DNA of 64,000 bases from Muribaculaceae bacterium Isolate-110 (HZI) (GCA_003762875.1 RIBL01000002.1:248001-312000); one strand, 5' to 3'; shown: positions 1 to 9,129, numbered from the stretch's first letter. The notes: generated by a model from the letters alone, not told the origin. Program-made: numbers and translations.

Positions 1-3000
1 TTCTCGATTGACATTTCTGGGCAGGAGTAGGCCCTGAAATCGTTCATATCGCTCTCATAACGGCAATACACGGCACCCCAGGCGGGTGAGTCAGACGACT
101 TGCGGACAGTCAACTCTTTGCCTGAGACGTCCTTGGCAGAAAGCGAAACCTCAAGCTCACCTGTCAGACGCTCATAGCTCTCAGGACGTATGCGTTTACC
201 ACCAATCTTCAACTCAGTCCCTTTGGCTTCAGCGATCCAGCGGCCGGATGTGGCGAGCACAGCCGCCACCACATCGGTAGCCGTGAAGGAGGAACCCCAG
301 TTCTGCGCCCCCTTCTGAATGATGAGCCACTGCCGCAGCAGGTCGATGTCGGCACAACCAGGCTCAATCATATGGAATGTCTCAAGGATGAGTGCCGTGA
401 TGCCGAGTTTATCCATAGGCCCGTACCAGACGTTATCAAGCGAAGGGAAATACATGCCCTTGCCGGGACTTGTGACTCCAAACTGGCGTATGGACTCAAG
501 GATACGTCCGGCCACAGCGCGATAATTGTGACGATAGAGCACTTGCGCATCAACAGCCTTGACCGCGAGAGAAGCAGACTTCCATCCGGAAAGAATCTTC
601 TGCGTGACTGCGTTGACTATCCGGCTGTCGGGTGCGCCGTATGAGGCATTGGCAAACATATCGTGAAGATATACATAGGACGTATAGTCACTGTCGGGAT
701 ATTTGCGGAAATCTTTCAGTGTCATCCTCGTGTCGTGCTCAAGTGCGCTTTGAAGCATGTTTTTAAGCGCACCGTTATCGGGCATAAATCCGAGCTGCAC
801 GAGACGACCCATGTGGACGAGCACTCTGCGTGTGGCCCATTCGGAATAGTCGGGATAGCCGGCACACCAGCTCCATCCACCCTCCTTGCATGAGAGCCGC
901 GAGAGCAGAGCGATGTTGTCTCTGATAGTCTTGTCGATGGTCTTGCGGTCAAAGAGCAGTGACAGACGCGTCATGCGCTCGGTGTCGTTGCGGGCATCAA
1001 GCATCCACGGAGTGGCATTGAGCAGCACAGTCTTCAACTCATCGTTGCGCTCAAGCATGGAGGTGAGCATCCCGGAAGAGCCGTCTCCCCCACTCCACTC
1101 TTTCAGGGCCTCGGCTATAGCCGGATTGTCGCGCAACAGGCCCGCGGCCACAGCAGCCGAGAATATGGCTCGAGAAGCGTCAGGAGCCGTAGACGACTCG
1201 TTCTGAAGCAATCCCGGAAGAGCCGTGACCACATACCACACGGGGTTTTCACAGAATTGAAGTGTGACATGGCCGTCGGAAGGCATCGAAGGCATCGAGG
1301 CCTTATATTCGCTCTGCGAGGGGTCGAGATAGAACGGTATGGTCTCGATGACCGGTGTCACTGACTGAAGCACTGGGATAAGAGCCTGCTCGCCGTCGGC
1401 AAACGCTGATGTGGACGACTTGACACGATAACCCACCATAGTCATGCCCGACGGCACTGTCAGGGTGGTCTCCACGACCGCACTGCCTTGCGGAGCGATG
1501 GTGTCGGGACGATGGAGCGTCAGGATGGTGCTGCCGTCGGTGGGGTTGAATATCTCGACATCTGTCATCACATGCTGCACTTCGGCGGTGGCGTTCATGA
1601 CCGAAGCCCTGATCACAGCGACATCGCCCGTGCGCAGGAAGCGGGGAAGATTAGGCTGCACCATAATATCCTTGGAGGCCACGACATCGCGTGAGAAATT
1701 GGCCGAGAGGAGTGAGTCGGTAAACGCGAGCGCGCGGAATCCCCAGGTGGTGTTGGCATCGGGCAGGGTAAATTTCAGTTCGAGACGTCCTTCGCTGTCT
1801 GTGACAAGCGAGGGGCGGAAGAATGCGAGCGGCACATTTGAATCACGATATGTAAAGGCAGGAGCATTCTCACGGGCGGCACCTCCTTCGGAATCCGCCT
1901 CCGGCATCGCCTCAGCAGCAGCCTCTTCCACGGTAATCACCTCCTTGTGCTCACGTACCGCTCCAGTGAGCACTGCGGCATCGCCCATGTCGGCAACCAT
2001 ATCACTTTCGGCCATAGCGACAGCCCCCATAGCTCTTGACATCTTCATATTGCGTAGCCCCCAGCCTCCGTTGAGATAGGAGGACAGCGGACGGCCGTAT
2101 GTATCAAACGACGGGACTACCAACGAGGGACATCTCAGAGTACGACCCGAACCGACAGGGATACTCATATAGAAATTGCTGCTACCGGCAATGTCAGACA
2201 TGTTGCATCTGAGTCCGGGCTGATAACCTTTGGCGAAATACAGATTCCAGTCAGAGCGGACTATGGCGTCGAGCGCGGTGTTGTACATATCGGCTATTAC
2301 GGCAGCCTCGCGACCATCGCCCCGTGTGTCGACTATACGGAATGTCCAGATTTCGTCGCTTCCTGGGACAGTGCGGTCGCGGAACGACTCGGCCACAATC
2401 TTCAGCCCCAGACCGCCGTCGGCCCGGCTCACCGCTATGTCGCGGCTCTCCGTGCGGTAACCGCCCGTAGCCATGACTGTAAGCGTGGCATTGTCAATAC
2501 CTTCGGGCAGACTCACGTCGAGACGGTTGAAACCCTTGCGGGCCTCAACCCACCGGCGACTCACAACACTGTCGAGCGTCCACACCGTTGCAAGCACATG
2601 AGTGTCACAGCCGGCGGCATAGAGCCACGAGCCGACACCGCCACGGCTATCGACACTGAGCGACCAGTCGGGCGACCATAACAGTTCGTCTTTGACAGGC
2701 GACTCTGTGGCCGAGGGGTTGTAAAGTATGAGCTGGCGACGGAGTGTATCGGCGTCGGCACATGTTATCACGACATTATACACCCCCTGGGCGAGAGCCG
2801 AGACGTGCATATCGTCGCGGCCACGTATGTCTCTGACAGCCACGGCTACCGAATCGGCCCGCTGTATCGAGAGAGTGGCAGAGCGGCCGACGACAGAATC
2901 CTCATAATTGACCACCCTTACATCGACAGGCATACGGCCTTTGGACAAATCGAAGTTCGCGGGAATATCAGCCTTGATGATGTAACGCTCGGAGCGGCCA

Positions 3001-5204
3001 AACGACACACTGCCGGTCTGAGTCTCGCCGGCCGAGGAGAGCACCGACACAGCGGCCGTGTAATAGCCTGCTGGGATAGGCGATGAGGCAAACACGCTAT
3101 CGGGGACCACTATCTCGTAACGGCCCGAAGCATCGGTGCGCGCTTTAGCCGCATAGACATCATAGCTCGACGAGGGATACCACCATCGCGGACGCTCGGA
3201 CACACTGAGGTCCATCGAGACCTCTGCATCGGCAAGCGGGAAGCCGGCATATGTCTCGACCTTGCCGCGAAGGCTCACACAGCCGGGCGCGGGAGCGTTC
3301 TGCTCGACACAAGGAGCCGACACCATGAATGTCGGAAGTTTATAGTCGGAAACTTCAAATCCGAGCACGCCTCGGCCATCGACATTAATCTGAAAACGGC
3401 CTGTAAGACCGTCGGTGGGCAGAGCAAATTCACCCGTAGCGCGTCCGAAGCTGTCGGTGGTCACATCGAGTGTATCGACGGCCACAGAATTGGCGTCATA
3501 GAGCACCGCCTTGACCTGACGGCCGGCATAAGGACGGCTGAGACCTCCTTTATATTCATAGCACACAGCCACCCAGCGGGCCGTGTCACCAAGATGATAG
3601 ACGGGAAGAGATGTGTATCCGTTGAACGCCATAATCCACTTGTCGGGGCGGTCGTAGTTATAGCCGTAGATGTGCAGCGGAAGGGCATATCTGTCCGTTC
3701 CCTTTGACGCAACTATAACACCCTTGCTGTCAGAAACCACGACGGAACCCTCCGCGTCGGTCACGCCCGCCTTGCGGGCCACACTGCCTTTACTGTAAGG
3801 TGCGGTGTTGACACTGACGGTCACATCGGGGAGAGGCGCACCGGTCTCGGCATCGACCGCCCATACGGTGCGGTCAAGAAAACTCGCGGCACACAAGGCT
3901 ATGCCGGTGACATGAATCTTCCGTATATCCCGGCGTCTGATCGTATTACCGGCCACAACCGGCACAGCTATGTAAGTGCCGGGGCGGTCAAAGCTATATG
4001 TCACACTGCGCGTCACATCAAAAGGCACTCGCTCGCCGCTCACCTCGACAGGGAGCGAGGCCACACGGCGCGCACCGGACATGCCGGAAGTGTATGTGAA
4101 GTCTAAGTCTGTCACAGGGGATGACGACACGTCATATATATCGACGGTCAGACGGTCGACATTGGTCAACCGCATCTTCAGCTCCACCTCTCGTCCGGGC
4201 CCCGTGACCATGGGCGAGGTGAGCGACACCTCCCGCTCCTTTATCTGATTGAGTCTACCGAGCAGGCAGTCCTTGCGCCAATATGCTGGACAATCTTTGA
4301 GAAACGCGACAATACAGTCATACAATTCGCGTCTGTAGCTGACGCCATAGACTGGCACTTCAAGAAGTATATCACCCGCATATTGAGTGGCAGGCTTGCC
4401 GGCCGATGTGAGATATGAGCGGTAAAATTCCAGAAAAGGCGACTGCATATAGCCGTCGGAAGAAAGAACGCGCGACTCGGGTCTGCGCTCCATCTCATAG
4501 ATAAAACGGCCGAGGCGGGCATTGACACCGGGAGCCGAGTCGACCGACGAGGCGGCTATCAAAAGGTCATAAAGCGACAATACACGCCCTATGGACACAT
4601 CACCCCAGTCGGTCATCATATCGATGGCCCGCGTAATGACAAAATTATAAAGCGTGGGATAATACACTGTGGTGTAATGGTCCTGGCTCACAACACTCTT
4701 ATAGGAGGCAAGAGGCACGGCACGCAGGGCAACACTGTCGGTCAGCGCACTGTCGACAAGACTGCTTATAGTGTGACGAAACTGCTGTCCGCTCCACTCG
4801 GTGTAGTCGGCAGGAAGAGGGAAAAGCGGTGTGGTGCGCCTGTCATACTTCCATCTCGATGACTGATATACATTATTATATAGCTCAGCCTCGAGAGTCA
4901 GGAGCATGGCGCGGAGCACAGGATCAGAGCTCACGCCGACCACCGAATCGGCCAGATCCAGACTCGCAGGAAGATTGTCGGCCGAGACCGAGTTTCGGGC
5001 CAATGTATAGTCGAGCAGACTGCGCAACACACCTTCGCTGTTGCCGGCGGCAAGGGCCGTAGCAAGATTTTTACGGGCCTGAGTGCTCACGGTCTCCGGA
5101 TAGGCAAAGTCGGGAGTCTTTACCTTACGGGCTGTCTGAGCTACCGCTACACCTGCCCACAGCAATAAAGCTGTAACTGTCAAATATCTGAAGATTCTCA
5201 GCAT
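1..5204 (-). CDS. Alpha-2-macroglobulin family protein, lacking the thioester (3' end outside window)
   Basis: About 1,734 residues are visible and the C-terminus lies beyond the window edge. The start is ATG at 5204, followed by a signal peptide (LTVTALLLWAG, then VAVAQ). A long series of MG-type beta domains follows; 'GYYTAAVSVLSS' and 'PANFDLSKGRMPVDV' are typical. The conserved A2M segment sits near residue 1125 (FFRPSLVTDSEGRL, then TTWGFRALAFTD). A complement-like alpha-toroid with the CKEGGWSW motif lies near residue 1437. Where a thioester member would carry CxEQ (near residue 1330), this protein reads LPGLLQNESSTAPDASR, so no thioester can form. Family members trap proteases or guard the periplasm. 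The thioester-less type is common in Bacteroidetes and its partner is unknown. It appears to be transcribed alone. The family call is secure; the function is inferred. Confidence 0.9.
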   Translation of the reverse strand, partial: MLRIFRYLTVTALLLWAGVAVAQTARKVKTPDFAYPETVSTQARKNLATALAAGNSEGVLRSLLDYTLARNSVSADNLPASLDLADSVVGVSSDPVLRAMLLTLEAELYNNVYQSSRWKYDRRTTPLFPLPADYTEWSGQQFRHTISSLVDSALTDSVALRAVPLASYKSVVSQDHYTTVYYPTLYNFVITRAIDMMTDWGDVSIGRVLSLYDLLIAASSVDSAPGVNARLGRFIYEMERRPESRVLSSDGYMQSPFLEFYRSYLTSAGKPATQYAGDILLEVPVYGVSYRRELYDCIVAFLKDCPAYWRKDCLLGRLNQIKEREVSLTSPMVTGPGREVELKMRLTNVDRLTVDIYDVSSSPVTDLDFTYTSGMSGARRVASLPVEVSGERVPFDVTRSVTYSFDRPGTYIAVPVVAGNTIRRRDIRKIHVTGIALCAASFLDRTVWAVDAETGAPLPDVTVSVNTAPYSKGSVARKAGVTDAEGSVVVSDSKGVIVASKGTDRYALPLHIYGYNYDRPDKWIMAFNGYTSLPVYHLGDTARWVAVCYEYKGGLSRPYAGRQVKAVLYDANSVAVDTLDVTTDSFGRATGEFALPTDGLTGRFQINVDGRGVLGFEVSDYKLPTFMVSAPCVEQNAPAPGCVSLRGKVETYAGFPLADAEVSMDLSVSERPRWWYPSSSYDVYAAKARTDASGRYEIVVPDSVFASSPIPAGYYTAAVSVLSSAGETQTGSVSFGRSERYIIKADIPANFDLSKGRMPVDVRVVNYEDSVVGRSATLSIQRADSVAVAVRDIRGRDDMHVSALAQGVYNVVITCADADTLRRQLILYNPSATESPVKDELLWSPDWSLSVDSRGGVGSWLYAAGCDTHVLATVWTLDSVVSRRWVEARKGFNRLDVSLPEGIDNATLTVMATGGYRTESRDIAVSRADGGLGLKIVAESFRDRTVPGSDEIWTFRIVDTRGDGREAAVIADMYNTALDAIVRSDWNLYFAKGYQPGLRCNMSDIAGSSNFYMSIPVGSGRTLRCPSLVVPSFDTYGRPLSSYLNGGWGLRNMKMSRAMGAVAMAESDMVADMGDAAVLTGAVREHKEVITVEEAAAEAMPEADSEGGAARENAPAFTYRDSNVPLAFFRPSLVTDSEGRLELKFTLPDANTTWGFRALAFTDSLLSANFSRDVVASKDIMVQPNLPRFLRTGDVAVIRASVMNATAEVQHVMTDVEIFNPTDGSTILTLHRPDTIAPQGSAVVETTLTVPSGMTMVGYRVKSSTSAFADGEQALIPVLQSVTPVIETIPFYLDPSQSEYKASMPSMPSDGHVTLQFCENPVWYVVTALPGLLQNESSTAPDASRAIFSAAVAAGLLRDNPAIAEALKEWSGGDGSSGMLTSMLERNDELKTVLLNATPWMLDARNDTERMTRLSLLFDRKTIDKTIRDNIALLSRLSCKEGGWSWCAGYPDYSEWATRRVLVHMGRLVQLGFMPDNGALKNMLQSALEHDTRMTLKDFRKYPDSDYTSYVYLHDMFANASYGAPDSRIVNAVTQKILSGWKSASLAVKAVDAQVLYRHNYRAVAGRILESIRQFGVTSPGKGMYFPSLDNVWYGPMDKLGITALILETFHMIEPGCADIDLLRQWLIIQKGAQNWGSSFTATDVVAAVLATSGRWIAEAKGTELKIGGKRIRPESYERLTGELEVSLSAKDVSGKELTVRKSSDSPAWGAVYCRYESDMNDFRAYSCPEMSIE

Positions 5205-5264
5205 AATAGATATCGGATAGGTTAGTATATTATTGAAATGACGAAGTCCTTTACTTGTCTGAAT

Positions 5265-5325
5265 CACAAAAGGACAAAAGCTCCAAAAGAATATTACTTT
5301 TTTGAAACTTTTGTCCTTTTCGTAT
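5265..5325. repeat. Nonamer-built intergenic palindrome (CAAAAG family)
   Basis: The left arm carries three CAAAAG units in 9-base register (ACAAAAGGACAAAAGC, then TCCAAAAG). The right arm reads CTTTTTTGAAACTTTTG, then TCCTTTTCGTATC. The arms are imperfectly complementary across a short AT-rich loop. It lies between the divergent upstream side of the macroglobulin gene and the 3' end of the 158-residue protein gene, so it could terminate that minus-strand operon. See the finding on the repeat family. Confidence 0.7.
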
Positions 5326-5376
5326 CTTCCTGCAAATATCAGGTAATTGTGATACAACTAAATCAATGTGCAGGAT

Positions 5377-5853
5377 TTATTTCTTATGCCTGTTTTTGTT
5401 TTGCTTTTCGGTATGTTTTTTCATCAGTTCGCGTGAGAAATCCCTCTCGGCTTTTTTAAGTTTAAGCAACTGGCGAGGGCTTAGCACGGTCTTGAACTCC
5501 TTGAAATATTTAATCTCGATCTGAGCCTCTTTGGCTTTGAGTTCAAACTGGGCCTCAGCCGCCTTCTCACACTCAAGGTCAGTGGCGGCATCGCCTTTCT
5601 TTCTCACCTCGCGTTCCATGCGCATGGTCTGGTCGGAAATCTTTCGGATTTCGCTCTCCATGCGGTTATAAATGGGTAAAAACTTAGTCTTCTGCTCTTC
5701 GGAAAGCTCGAGTTTGCGCGAAATATAATCGTTCTTATACTGCTGCATCTCTTTCATCCACATCTGACGCTCACGGTCAGTGGGCTTCTGCGCCGTCATG
5801 GCAATGGGGAGCAGCAATAGCGCGATAAGGATAAATAATAGCTTCTTTATCAT
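5377..5853 (-). CDS. Small periplasmic helical protein (Spy/CpxP-like), sigma-factor operon
   Basis: This 158-residue protein has a signal peptide (LLFILIALLLLPIAMTAQ). The mature part is highly charged and probably all-helical, and it ends in a basic tail (KNRHKK). The pattern 'LELSEEQKTKFLPIYNRM' followed by 'VLSPRQLLKLKKAE' resembles the paired LTxxQ-like helices of Spy/CpxP periplasmic stress sensors. It is the last gene of a minus-strand operon, after an ECF sigma factor and an anti-sigma-like protein. In known systems such proteins either feed back on the sigma pathway or act as chaperones. The fold assignment is inference and no catalytic motif is seen. Confidence 0.7.
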   Translation of the reverse strand: MIKKLLFILIALLLLPIAMTAQKPTDRERQMWMKEMQQYKNDYISRKLELSEEQKTKFLPIYNRMESEIRKISDQTMRMEREVRKKGDAATDLECEKAAEAQFELKAKEAQIEIKYFKEFKTVLSPRQLLKLKKAERDFSRELMKKHTEKQNKNRHKK

Positions 5854-5873
5854 AGTTTTTGCGTGATATTTCG

Positions 5874-6290
5874 TTACAATTCGACCTGAATATTGTCGTC
5901 ATGCTCTCCGGGGGTGAACCCTGTCTCATAGAGCGCGTCCATCAGCTCATACTCGCTCACATCGCCCTGAGTCATGACATAGTCGCTCACAAAATAATCA
6001 TTGCCCACGGCTGCGGCAAGCACGGGATTGGAGTCAAACGACAGACCGCTCGTGTCGGGGCGCATGAGGTCAAACATCTTCATCATGCACCACACGCCCA
6101 TAAACATGGCTGCGAGATAGATATACGGACGCACTTTCTGCCAGAAACTGCGAGGCATCACGCGCGGAGCGGGCTTCTCCCACTCGCGCTCAGGCAACGA
6201 GGCCGCCATACGGGCTGCGAAATCGTCGAAATACCCGTCCGGCACGGTCATACCGTCATTGCGGTTCACTTTTTCGAGTATATCTTTCAT
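5874..6290 (-). CDS. Anti-sigma-factor-like single-pass membrane protein
   Basis: This 138-residue protein has a cytoplasmic N-terminal half with an amphipathic start (MKDILEKVNRND). 'VPDGYFDDFAARMAASLPE' resembles the N-terminus of many Bacteroidales proteins encoded after ECF sigma factors. One membrane segment lies near residues 82-100 (YIYLAAMFMGVWCMMKMF), followed by an acidic periplasmic tail. It sits about 50 bases after the sigma factor gene. The role is inferred from position and topology: to sequester the sigma factor and release it on an envelope signal. No zinc-binding HxxxCxxC motif is present, so it is not a classical ZAS anti-sigma factor. Confidence 0.7.
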   Translation of the reverse strand: MKDILEKVNRNDGMTVPDGYFDDFAARMAASLPEREWEKPAPRVMPRSFWQKVRPYIYLAAMFMGVWCMMKMFDLMRPDTSGLSFDSNPVLAAAVGNDYFVSDYVMTQGDVSEYELMDALYETGFTPGEHDDNIQVEL

Positions 6291-6341
6291 TTCCTGTGTC
6301 TTTTAATTATATATCTTTTGACTCCCTTTGTATGCAATGGT

Positions 6342-6902
6342 TTAGTCATAGGAGGAGAAAAATTGCTCAATTTTTTTCACGGCAAGGTGATAAGACGCTT
6401 TAAGCGCGCCGACGGAGGTGCCGAGAATCTCCGACATCTGCTCGTATTTCATGTCGTCATAGTAGCGCATATTAAACACAAGCCGCTGTTTTTCAGGCAA
6501 TCCGGCTATTGCTTCACGCAACAATTGGGCGAGGCGGTCACCGTCGATGTCCTTGTCGGCCTCAATGAGATTGACCAGATGAGACTCCTCGTCGTCAATC
6601 GACAGACCCTGACGCTTGCGCTCTCGTTCCAGATGCGAGAGACTCTCGTTGACCGCAATCTTGTAGAGCCAGGTCGAGAGCTTGGCGTCGCCACGAAAAT
6701 TCTCGATATTCTGCCAGGCCTTGAGAAAAGTATTCTGCAGAAGGTCATTGGCATCGTCATGGCACTGCACCATACGGCGAATCTGACGATACAGAGGCTC
6801 GGTATAGAGCTTTATCATATCGCCAAAAGCCACACGGCAGGTCGAGGGATCCCTCAGCCGCTCCACAAGCTCTATGTCGTCAAGTGATTTTTCAGTAGCC
6901 AT
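6342..6902 (-). CDS. ECF-type RNA polymerase sigma factor
   Basis: This is a 186-residue sigma-70 family protein. Region 2 is near residues 20-85 (DDANDLLQNTFLKAWQNI, then STWLYKIAVNESL). Region 4 is near 125-180 (LPEKQRLVFNMRYYDD, then MSEILGTSVGALKASYHLAVKKIE). A longer frame opens with TTG at 6932, but that TTG lies inside the promoter -10 element (TAATTTTGC, 6929-6937), so ATG at 6902 is chosen. It leads the operon with an anti-sigma-like protein and a periplasmic helical protein, as expected of an envelope-stress module. Target promoters cannot be read from this window. Confidence 0.92.
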   Translation of the reverse strand: MATEKSLDDIELVERLRDPSTCRVAFGDMIKLYTEPLYRQIRRMVQCHDDANDLLQNTFLKAWQNIENFRGDAKLSTWLYKIAVNESLSHLERERKRQGLSIDDEESHLVNLIEADKDIDGDRLAQLLREAIAGLPEKQRLVFNMRYYDDMKYEQMSEILGTSVGALKASYHLAVKKIEQFFSSYD

Positions 6903-6928
6903 CCGTGAGTGATATTCATGTTTAGTGA

Positions 6929-6937
6929 GCAAAATTA
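6929..6937 (-). promoter_or_regulatory. Bacteroidetes -10 element for the ECF sigma operon
   Basis: On the minus strand the sequence TAATTTTGC matches the Bacteroidetes housekeeping consensus TAnnTTTG. It lies about 27 bases upstream of the sigma factor ATG at 6902 and rules out the TTG start at 6932. No clear TTG -33 box is seen. Confidence 0.6.
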
Positions 6938-6995
6938 GGTATAATTATCCACACTCACCACACAGTTTTTAATAATAGATGTTAAGATTAACGGG

Positions 6996-7133
6996 GATAC
7001 AAAAGTTTCAAAAGGACAGAAGAAACATAAGTTTTTTTATTCAACACTCTCTGAGACGGGAGTAAATTATTTTTACCCTTTGTCTTAGTGTAAAAAACTT
7101 ATGTTTCTTCTGTCCTTTTGGAACTTTTGTATC
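6996..7133. repeat. Nonamer-built intergenic palindrome with 43-bp arms
   Basis: The left arm (6996-7039) starts GATACAAAAGTTTCAAAAGG and continues as ACAGAAGAAACATAAG plus a T run. The right arm (7091-7133) is its reverse complement apart from one mismatch and one single-base length difference. The units ATACAAAAG, TTTCAAAAG, GACAGAAGA and AACATAAGT are each nine bases. The loop is about 51 bases and AT-rich. The right arm ends three bases before the Nudix hydrolase stop codon, so on the minus strand it is placed as that operon's terminator. Confidence 0.85.
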
Positions 7134-7136
7134 TTC

Positions 7137-7643
7137 TTACTCGAAAAGCATCATATATTCTCGCTCGAAGTTGGGCGTGAACACCTCGCGCCCTATCGAT
7201 GAGAGTATCTCTTCGCGACACCAGAAGCGTCCGCCGTCAAGCTCATCGGTAGGCGCGGGGGAGCGGTCGCTCACGAGCATGTAGGCATTGACCAGTTCGC
7301 GCTCGCGGTCGCTCTCAAACACATAGCGTCGCAACAGTCTTGCGTCACCGGCCTCAATCTCCAGGCCAAGCTCCTCGCGAGTCTCACGCACGAGCGCGTC
7401 GGTCACCTCCTCGCCATAATCCACATGGCCACCGACTGCTGTGTCCCATTTGCCCGGCTGTATGTCCTTCCACTCAGGGCGTCGTTGCAGATAGAGGCGT
7501 CCGGCGACATCAAACAGATGAAGATGCACTACGGGGTGGAGCAACATGCTCCCACCATGACACTCTCCGCGCGTGGCTTGCCCTATGACATTGCCTTCTG
7601 TGTCGACAAGCGGGAAGAGTTCCTGACTGTTGTCACTGTTCAT
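7137..7643 (-). CDS. Nudix hydrolase (YfcD-like)
   Basis: This 168-residue protein has a complete Nudix box near residues 72-95 (GHVDYGEEVTDALV, then RETREELGLE). The preceding segment 'FPLVDTEGNVIG', then 'RGECH' and 'LQRRPEWKDIQPGKWDTAV', is typical of the YfcD/IPP-isomerase-like branch. ATG at 7643 is chosen because it overlaps the pectinesterase stop codon as ATGA; the longer frame from 7703 would extend 60 bases into that gene. The substrate is unknown, and members hydrolyse nucleoside-diphosphate-linked compounds. The 4-base overlap implies translational coupling to the pectinesterase, an odd pairing of a cytoplasmic and a secreted enzyme. Confidence 0.88.
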   Translation of the reverse strand: MNSDNSQELFPLVDTEGNVIGQATRGECHGGSMLLHPVVHLHLFDVAGRLYLQRRPEWKDIQPGKWDTAVGGHVDYGEEVTDALVRETREELGLEIEAGDARLLRRYVFESDRERELVNAYMLVSDRSPAPTDELDGGRFWCREEILSSIGREVFTPNFEREYMMLFE

Positions 7644-8938
7644 TTTGCAGCCTCTACTGCGGCTCCGAGACCGCCCATCTGATTGGCCGCACGCACTGAC
7701 CACCGGTCAGTCTTGGCAGCCTTACCTATATTATAGCTGGTATCGACGGTAAAGTCGACCACCTTACCGTTACGGCATATGGCATAGAGCAGAGCGTCGT
7801 CACTGCCGGTCCAGGAGAGACGCCCTTTGACTAGGCGTACATCTCTGACAGGAGTGGCCTCGCCGGTGAGCTGAACGGGCTCCCATTCGCCGAGCACATT
7901 GGCACGGGTATACACGGCTGCCTCAGCGTCGGAAAGCACGGCATGGTTGAGATGGGTCTTGCCATCCTTATCGGTGTAAAGCGAGCGACGTCCGTTGAGA
8001 TCCACAGCTTCGCCCGAGGCCAGGCGGGTACCATTCTCGGCAAATATCGCCGGCCAGCCGCCACTCATGTCGGCCCATCCGTTATATCCGCGTTTGTCCT
8101 TAGTGATAGGAGCAGTGTCGACCTTGGTGTCAATCCATATGGCGCGTGGTGTGCCTTTACCCCAGGGACGGCCGAGATAATAGGTGACATCGGGGTTCTC
8201 GCTCTTTATGTAGCAGCCGAGCATCACGTAGCCGAAATTGCGCGGCACGGAAGGCACGGCAAGATAGCCGCCTTTGCCACACTGCTGAAAGGTGACGCCT
8301 TCATAAACTACGTCTCCCTTGCCGCAGATGTAATCAGTGCGGCCGCGTATGACTCCGCCGTCAAAGTAGAAACGGCCCTGCTGATTATTGCTGACATAGG
8401 TGTCCTGATAGCCCCAGATGCAGATATTTTTGGCCACCGTGAGGTCAGAGCGGTCATGGAGCACGATGTTTCGGCCTGTGTGGTCGGCCATGCCGCTGCG
8501 CATGGTGAGGTCCTGAAGATAGGTGCATGTGGCGGGGCTCTCGATAATGAGCACATCGCCACGACCTATGCCTTCGAGGGGGTTGGCTTTGCCGAAACCG
8601 TTGTCCCACGTAGCCTCGGGCACAGTGTTGGTGAGCACGGTGAGGTCTCGATCTTCGCCTATTATAGATGTGTTGGGGGCTTTGAGATAGGAGCGGGCAT
8701 CGCCATACTCCTTACCGTCGCCGCCGGTAGTGATGCCTTCGGTGGGTATCACATAGTCACCCTGCATTATGAATATACGGAAACGCGCGGTGGTATCCTC
8801 GCGGTTGTTGGCCGCATCGAGGGCCTGACGAAACGAGCCGTCACGCGGCACTACGAAATCATACAGTTGCTTTGACTGCGTCCGGCCGGTCAGACCGAAC
8901 GACACTGCGACAAGCAGAAAAAGGAATAATCGTTTCAT
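7640..8938 (-). CDS. Secreted pectinesterase (carbohydrate esterase family 8)
   Basis: This 432-residue protein has a signal peptide (MKRLFLFLLVAVSFGLTGRTQ) and a right-handed beta-helix pectin methylesterase domain to about residue 335. The catalytic signatures are intact: GYQDTYVSN (Gln and Asp), then GRTDYICGKGDVVYEG (the second Asp, equivalent to VDFIFG), and LGRPWGKG (Arg and Trp). It removes methyl esters from homogalacturonan so that pectate lyases can act. A fibronectin-III-like tail (RLSWTGSDDALLYAICRNG) follows at about 350-425. It probably acts in the periplasm or at the cell surface. A pectate lyase gene lies divergently about 440 bases away, but no SusC/SusD pair is nearby. Confidence 0.93.
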   Translation of the reverse strand: MKRLFLFLLVAVSFGLTGRTQSKQLYDFVVPRDGSFRQALDAANNREDTTARFRIFIMQGDYVIPTEGITTGGDGKEYGDARSYLKAPNTSIIGEDRDLTVLTNTVPEATWDNGFGKANPLEGIGRGDVLIIESPATCTYLQDLTMRSGMADHTGRNIVLHDRSDLTVAKNICIWGYQDTYVSNNQQGRFYFDGGVIRGRTDYICGKGDVVYEGVTFQQCGKGGYLAVPSVPRNFGYVMLGCYIKSENPDVTYYLGRPWGKGTPRAIWIDTKVDTAPITKDKRGYNGWADMSGGWPAIFAENGTRLASGEAVDLNGRRSLYTDKDGKTHLNHAVLSDAEAAVYTRANVLGEWEPVQLTGEATPVRDVRLVKGRLSWTGSDDALLYAICRNGKVVDFTVDTSYNIGKAAKTDRWSVRAANQMGGLGAAVEAAK

Positions 8939-9017
8939 GATATTGTGTGATGTAATAATGATGACGCGATTGGCTACGGATGCTTTATTGCCCTAAGCAG
9001 GCAGGGGTAATAAAAGT

Positions 9018-9050
9018 GAAAGCCGGACTCTCCGTAGAATCCGGCTTTCG
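9018..9050. terminator. Hairpin downstream of tRNA-Glu
   Basis: GAAAGCCGGA and TCCGGCTTTC form a 10-bp stem around an 11-base loop, immediately downstream of the minus-strand tRNA. The following minus-strand sequence is only modestly T-rich, so termination efficiency is uncertain. Confidence 0.55.
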
Positions 9051-9056
9051 GGCTTG

Positions 9057-9129
9057 TAGCGAATCCGGGATTCGAACCCGGGTTTCCGCCGTGAGAGGGC
9101 GGCGTGCTAGGCCTCTACACTAAATCGCC
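9057..9129 (-). tRNA. tRNA-Glu (anticodon CUC)
   Basis: Read on the minus strand from GGCGATT, the 73 bases fold into a cloverleaf. The D-arm is GTGT/GCAC with GG in the loop. The anticodon stem CCGCC/GGCGG encloses CTCTCAC, giving anticodon CTC. The T-arm is CCGGG-TTCGAAT-CCCGG. The acceptor stem ATTCGCT pairs with GGCGATT apart from one G-U and one T-T. CCA is not encoded, so the CCA-adding enzyme found at 14108 would be needed. The anticodon reads glutamate GAG codons. Confidence 0.93.

Noticed and set aside
5859-6887. A 342-codon plus-strand frame opposite the sigma factor and anti-sigma-like genes
   Set aside because: It is a shadow of the two real minus-strand genes. Its translation is rich in His/Leu with no family motif, and the opposite strand has clear domain matches.
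7943-8875. A plus-strand frame inside the pectinesterase gene
   Set aside because: It has no motifs and lies fully opposite a gene with intact catalytic signatures.
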